A stretch of DNA of 14,134 bases from Paracoccaceae bacterium (GTDB lineage: Bacteria > Pseudomonadota > Alphaproteobacteria > Rhodobacterales > Rhodobacteraceae), in NCBI GenBank assembly GCA_007131945.1, contig SLPP01000223.1, positions 1 through 14,134 of the forward strand, given 5' to 3'. The translations under genes were made by a program, and so were the position numbers. Within the stretch, counting starts at the first letter, position 1, and every line of letters begins with the position of its first letter. The notes beneath the pieces are model-generated. The model did no database searches and was not told where the DNA came from. It was given only the letters and a program-made list of their open reading frames with translations. Shown here one piece after another: positions 13,639-14,134 of this stretch.

Positions 13639-14134
13639 TCGACGCCAATCTCGCGCTGCTGCTGACCTTCGTCGTGCTGATGCTGATCGGCACGCCGATC
13701 GCCGTGGCGCTGGGGCTGGGCGCGGTTGCGGGGATCCTCGTCGGGCTGGACCTCGCCGCGCTCGGCATGATCGGGACGAACACCTATGCCGGGGTCGCCA
13801 AGTATCCCCTGATCGCCATCCCGCTCTTCATCCTGACCGGCATGATGTTCGAACGCTCCGGCGTCGCCGAACGGCTGGTCGGCTTCGCGCAGGCCTGTAT
13901 CGGGCCGCGGCGCGGCGGGCTGGCGCTGGTCGCGATCCTCGTCTGCATCATCATGGGCGGCATGTCGGGCTCCGGCCCCGCCGATGCCGCCGCCGTCGCC
14001 ACCGTCATGCTGCCCTCGATGCTGAAGGCGGGCTACCCGAAACCCTTCACCGCCTCGGTCATCGCCGCCTCGGCCTCGACCGCGATCCTGATCCCGCCCT
14101 CGATCGCGCTCATCGTCTATTCGGTGATCGTGCC
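13635..14134 (+). CDS. dctM: TRAP transporter large permease subunit (DctM family), 5' part only
   Basis: Main transport channel of the TRAP system. Only the first 166 codons are in the window; the gene runs off the right end with no stop codon. DctM proteins are usually about 425-450 residues. The translation starts MIDANLALLLTFVVLMLIGT and continues through FILTGMMFERSGVAERLVGF, then MGGMSGSGPADAAAVATVML and AGYPKPFTASVIAASAS, all typical DctM signatures, ending in IPPSIALIVYSVIV. At least four hydrophobic segments are seen. The ATG at 13635 is in the ATGA overlap with dctQ; the ribosome site is only a G-rich stretch. The reading frame is intact to the window edge. Confidence 0.93.
   Translation, partial: MIDANLALLLTFVVLMLIGTPIAVALGLGAVAGILVGLDLAALGMIGTNTYAGVAKYPLIAIPLFILTGMMFERSGVAERLVGFAQACIGPRRGGLALVAILVCIIMGGMSGSGPADAAAVATVMLPSMLKAGYPKPFTASVIAASASTAILIPPSIALIVYSVIV

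Overview
The window is high-GC DNA (roughly 70% by eye) and looks like chromosome from an alphaproteobacterium, most probably the Rhodobacteraceae/Paracoccaceae. This rests on the S15 protein sequence, the bet-cho gene content, the TRAP transporter and the codon bias towards C/G at third positions. No taxon-specific marker allows a genus call. No tRNA, rRNA, CRISPR array, transposase or integrase was seen.

Layout. (1) 1-320 is a gene-free, repeat-rich spacer. It holds a perfect 22-bp inverted repeat (1-22 / 218-239), two short tandem repeats and the intrinsic terminator of rpsO. (2) 321-590 (-) is rpsO (ribosomal protein S15). Its likely sigma-70 promoter lies across the stop codon of the upstream gene betA. 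(3) 713-6092 (-) is betI-betC-betB-betA: the choline-responsive repressor, choline sulfatase, betaine aldehyde dehydrogenase and choline dehydrogenase. (4) 6093-6195 is the divergent control region, with a strong palindrome that is the probable BetI operator. (5) 6196-9085 (+) is choX-choW-choV, a high-affinity choline ABC importer with a hairpin between choX and choW. (6) 9086-9223 holds a promoter and an IclR-type operator candidate. (7) 9224-14134 (+) is a second operon: an IclR-family regulator, the alpha and beta subunits of a thiamine-diphosphate 2-oxo acid/acetoin dehydrogenase E1, and a TRAP transporter (DctP, DctQ, and DctM cut off by the window end).

How the genes work together. ChoXWV imports choline. 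BetC releases choline from choline-O-sulfate. BetA oxidises choline to betaine aldehyde, and BetB oxidises that to glycine betaine. BetI, read divergently from the importer, probably holds both arms down until choline appears. No betaine-catabolic gene is present, which fits osmoprotectant synthesis, although such genes could lie elsewhere. The second operon pairs import of an unidentified, probably carboxylated, solute with an E1 enzyme lacking its E2 and E3 partners within the window. This is the least explained part of the region.

Tight coupling is common: ATGA overlaps occur at betI/betC, choW/choV, iclR/E1-alpha and dctQ/dctM, and a TGATG junction at E1-alpha/E1-beta. Both genes for soluble binding proteins (choX, dctP) are followed by GC-rich intercistronic hairpins, which would favour excess binding protein over membrane subunits.
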